64,000 nucleotides of DNA from JBALVT01 sp965262875 (GTDB lineage Bacteria > Pseudomonadota > Gammaproteobacteria > Pseudomonadales > Halieaceae). A program made the translations under genes and the position numbers. The DNA is taken from assembly GCA_965262875.1 (NCBI GenBank), contig OZ253569.1, forward strand, positions 434,001-498,000, read 5' to 3'. A model generated the notes under the pieces. That model ran no database searches and had not been told where the DNA came from. It saw only the letters and a list, made by a program, of their open reading frames with translations. Below, in pieces: positions 63,069 to 64,000 of the stretch (positions within the stretch are counted from its first letter, which is position 1; each line of letters begins with the position of its first letter).

Positions 63069-64000
63069 CTAGCGGGCAGCTTTCATTTCCTCTTCCAGCT
63101 TGCGAACACGGTGGATCACCATGTCGATAGTTACCGGTGTGGGGCAGTTAACGATATGTGGCGAGTTCAAACTATCAAAATCGTAGTTGTCGGCGCCCTG
63201 ATGTTTGGGTGGCGGGAATTCTCCAATCATCAGCTTGTCTTCTTCGCGCAGGAATTTGAGCTCAGCCAGACTTTTAACCACTTTCACTTCGTCTGCATCG
63301 TCCACAGTCCAGTGAGCAAATCCAATATGCCACATGGGGCTGTAGTCGTCTTCAGGCCTGGAGTACGAAGGTATACCAATCTGTCCAGCCAGAGGACCGC
63401 CGCCCGACAAACCGCCCAGTACCGGTTTAGTCGGAGGATAGGACTCATTGAATGGCTCAGACGGGATGAACTGCACCAGAGGCACCGCCGTTGCACCCAG
63501 GAACCGGTGCTTGGGTACATAGATCACACCCATAGCTTTAGCCGGGCCGGACGGGAAGGTATCAACCACTACATAGTAGGGTAAATAGTCGCCATCCTCG
63601 GTCCAGGACTTGTGCAGCTTCATCTTCACGTAAGGCTGTTCAGCCCCGGTATTGATTTCCAGGGCATGACCGGTATCACCCGACCAGGTATTACCATTGT
63701 ATTTGCAGGAGGTATTGGGAGGCTCATCCGGGAAAGTGCCCGCAACGGCGGGATCGCAATTTACATCGATGCGCAGTTGCTCCCAGCCTTCGTCACCCCA
63801 CTTGATAAAGAAGGTGTTGACGATGACATCCTTGCCACCCATGGTGACCTGTCGAAGTGGGGAATAGTTGTTGTCATCGTCGTGGGGCGGCGCCTCACCA
63901 TCCAGGTGAACGAAATCCATATGCCCTCTCAAAACCGGGTTGGGAAGATCACCGTAGAAAGTAAACTCACCGGTTTCATCGGAATAATCCGCCTCAGACG
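63069..64000 (-). CDS. unidentified protein, 5' end beyond window
   Basis: The frame is open from the right edge of the window; at least 310 residues, and the start is not visible. I do not recognise the family with certainty. It is rich in aromatic and acidic residues, has no obvious membrane segment in the visible part, and contains VPKHRFLGATAVPLVQFIPSEPF, SPMWHIGFAHWTVDDADEV and a helical C-terminus. It precedes the SCO-cytochrome fusion on the same strand by 70 bp, so a copper- or respiration-linked role is only a contextual guess. Confidence 0.7.
   Translation of the reverse strand, partial: SEADYSDETGEFTFYGDLPNPVLRGHMDFVHLDGEAPPHDDDNNYSPLRQVTMGGKDVIVNTFFIKWGDEGWEQLRIDVNCDPAVAGTFPDEPPNTSCKYNGNTWSGDTGHALEINTGAEQPYVKMKLHKSWTEDGDYLPYYVVVDTFPSGPAKAMGVIYVPKHRFLGATAVPLVQFIPSEPFNESYPPTKPVLGGLSGGGPLAGQIGIPSYSRPEDDYSPMWHIGFAHWTVDDADEVKVVKSLAELKFLREEDKLMIGEFPPPKHQGADNYDFDSLNSPHIVNCPTPVTIDMVIHRVRKLEEEMKAAR

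Overview
The window is a chromosomal segment of a gammaproteobacterium. Its backbone carries standard gammaproteobacterial blocks: nnr-tsaE-amiB-mutL-miaA-hfq-hflX-hflK-hflC, DUF2065-hisZ-purA, orn/rsgA, psd, lysC-csrA and queG. A marine Cellvibrionales/Halieaceae-like lineage seems likely, but this rests on gene order and protein character only. No rRNA, tRNA or CRISPR array was found.

Layout. 1-2.7 kb: purA, hisZ and a DUF2065 gene (minus). 2.9-7.5 kb: a Sel1/SPOR cell-envelope gene split by an ISL3-family element that was itself entered by an IS66-family element; both insertions resolve to the base with intact 8-bp target duplications. 7.5-17.5 kb: a long minus-strand block for membrane protease control, RNA chaperoning, tRNA modification, mismatch repair, cell-wall hydrolysis and metabolite repair. 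17.6-23.3 kb: queG, orn, rsgA, psd and a PIN-PhoH gene, with three unusual hairpin repeats in the spacers around psd. 23.7-25.1 kb and 50.9-52.3 kb: two apparently identical 1403-bp insertion sequences with 5-bp target duplications. 25.2-39.1 kb: RNase II, asnS, SDR, PPOX, a transglutaminase/TPR lipoprotein, cysH, a frameshifted BASS transporter, an orphan ParA, an iron alcohol dehydrogenase, FKBP, DUF924, NUDIX and cinA. 39.2-42.5 kb: an ISNCY-type and an IS1182-type element inserted back to back at one CTAG. 42.5-53.8 kb: lipocalin-like, pdxH, GNAT, GGT, amidohydrolase, MBL/DUF2288, dicarboxylate symporter with a small lipoprotein, and an M20 peptidase. 53.9-58.0 kb: csrA and a lysC gene broken by an IS5-type element carrying an IS30 element. 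58.1-61.7 kb: a graveyard of IS5, AraC, IS6 and HigB remnants around an APC permease. 61.7-64 kb: a SCO-cytochrome c-PCuAC copper-delivery fusion and an unidentified gene running off the window.

The most unusual signal is a family of three hairpins (20588-20672, 20719-20809, 21741-21823). Each has the same 23-nt loop and the same TTCGAA closing stem, but 24-28 bp outer arms of unrelated sequence that still pair. Every transition between paired arms falls in the orientation that keeps a G-U pair in RNA read in the loop-sense direction, which suggests RNA-level selection or an unknown dispersal mechanism. The second theme is intense, partly recent transposition: at least eight IS elements or remnants, two of them nested, three genes interrupted or truncated, and several frameshifted genes.
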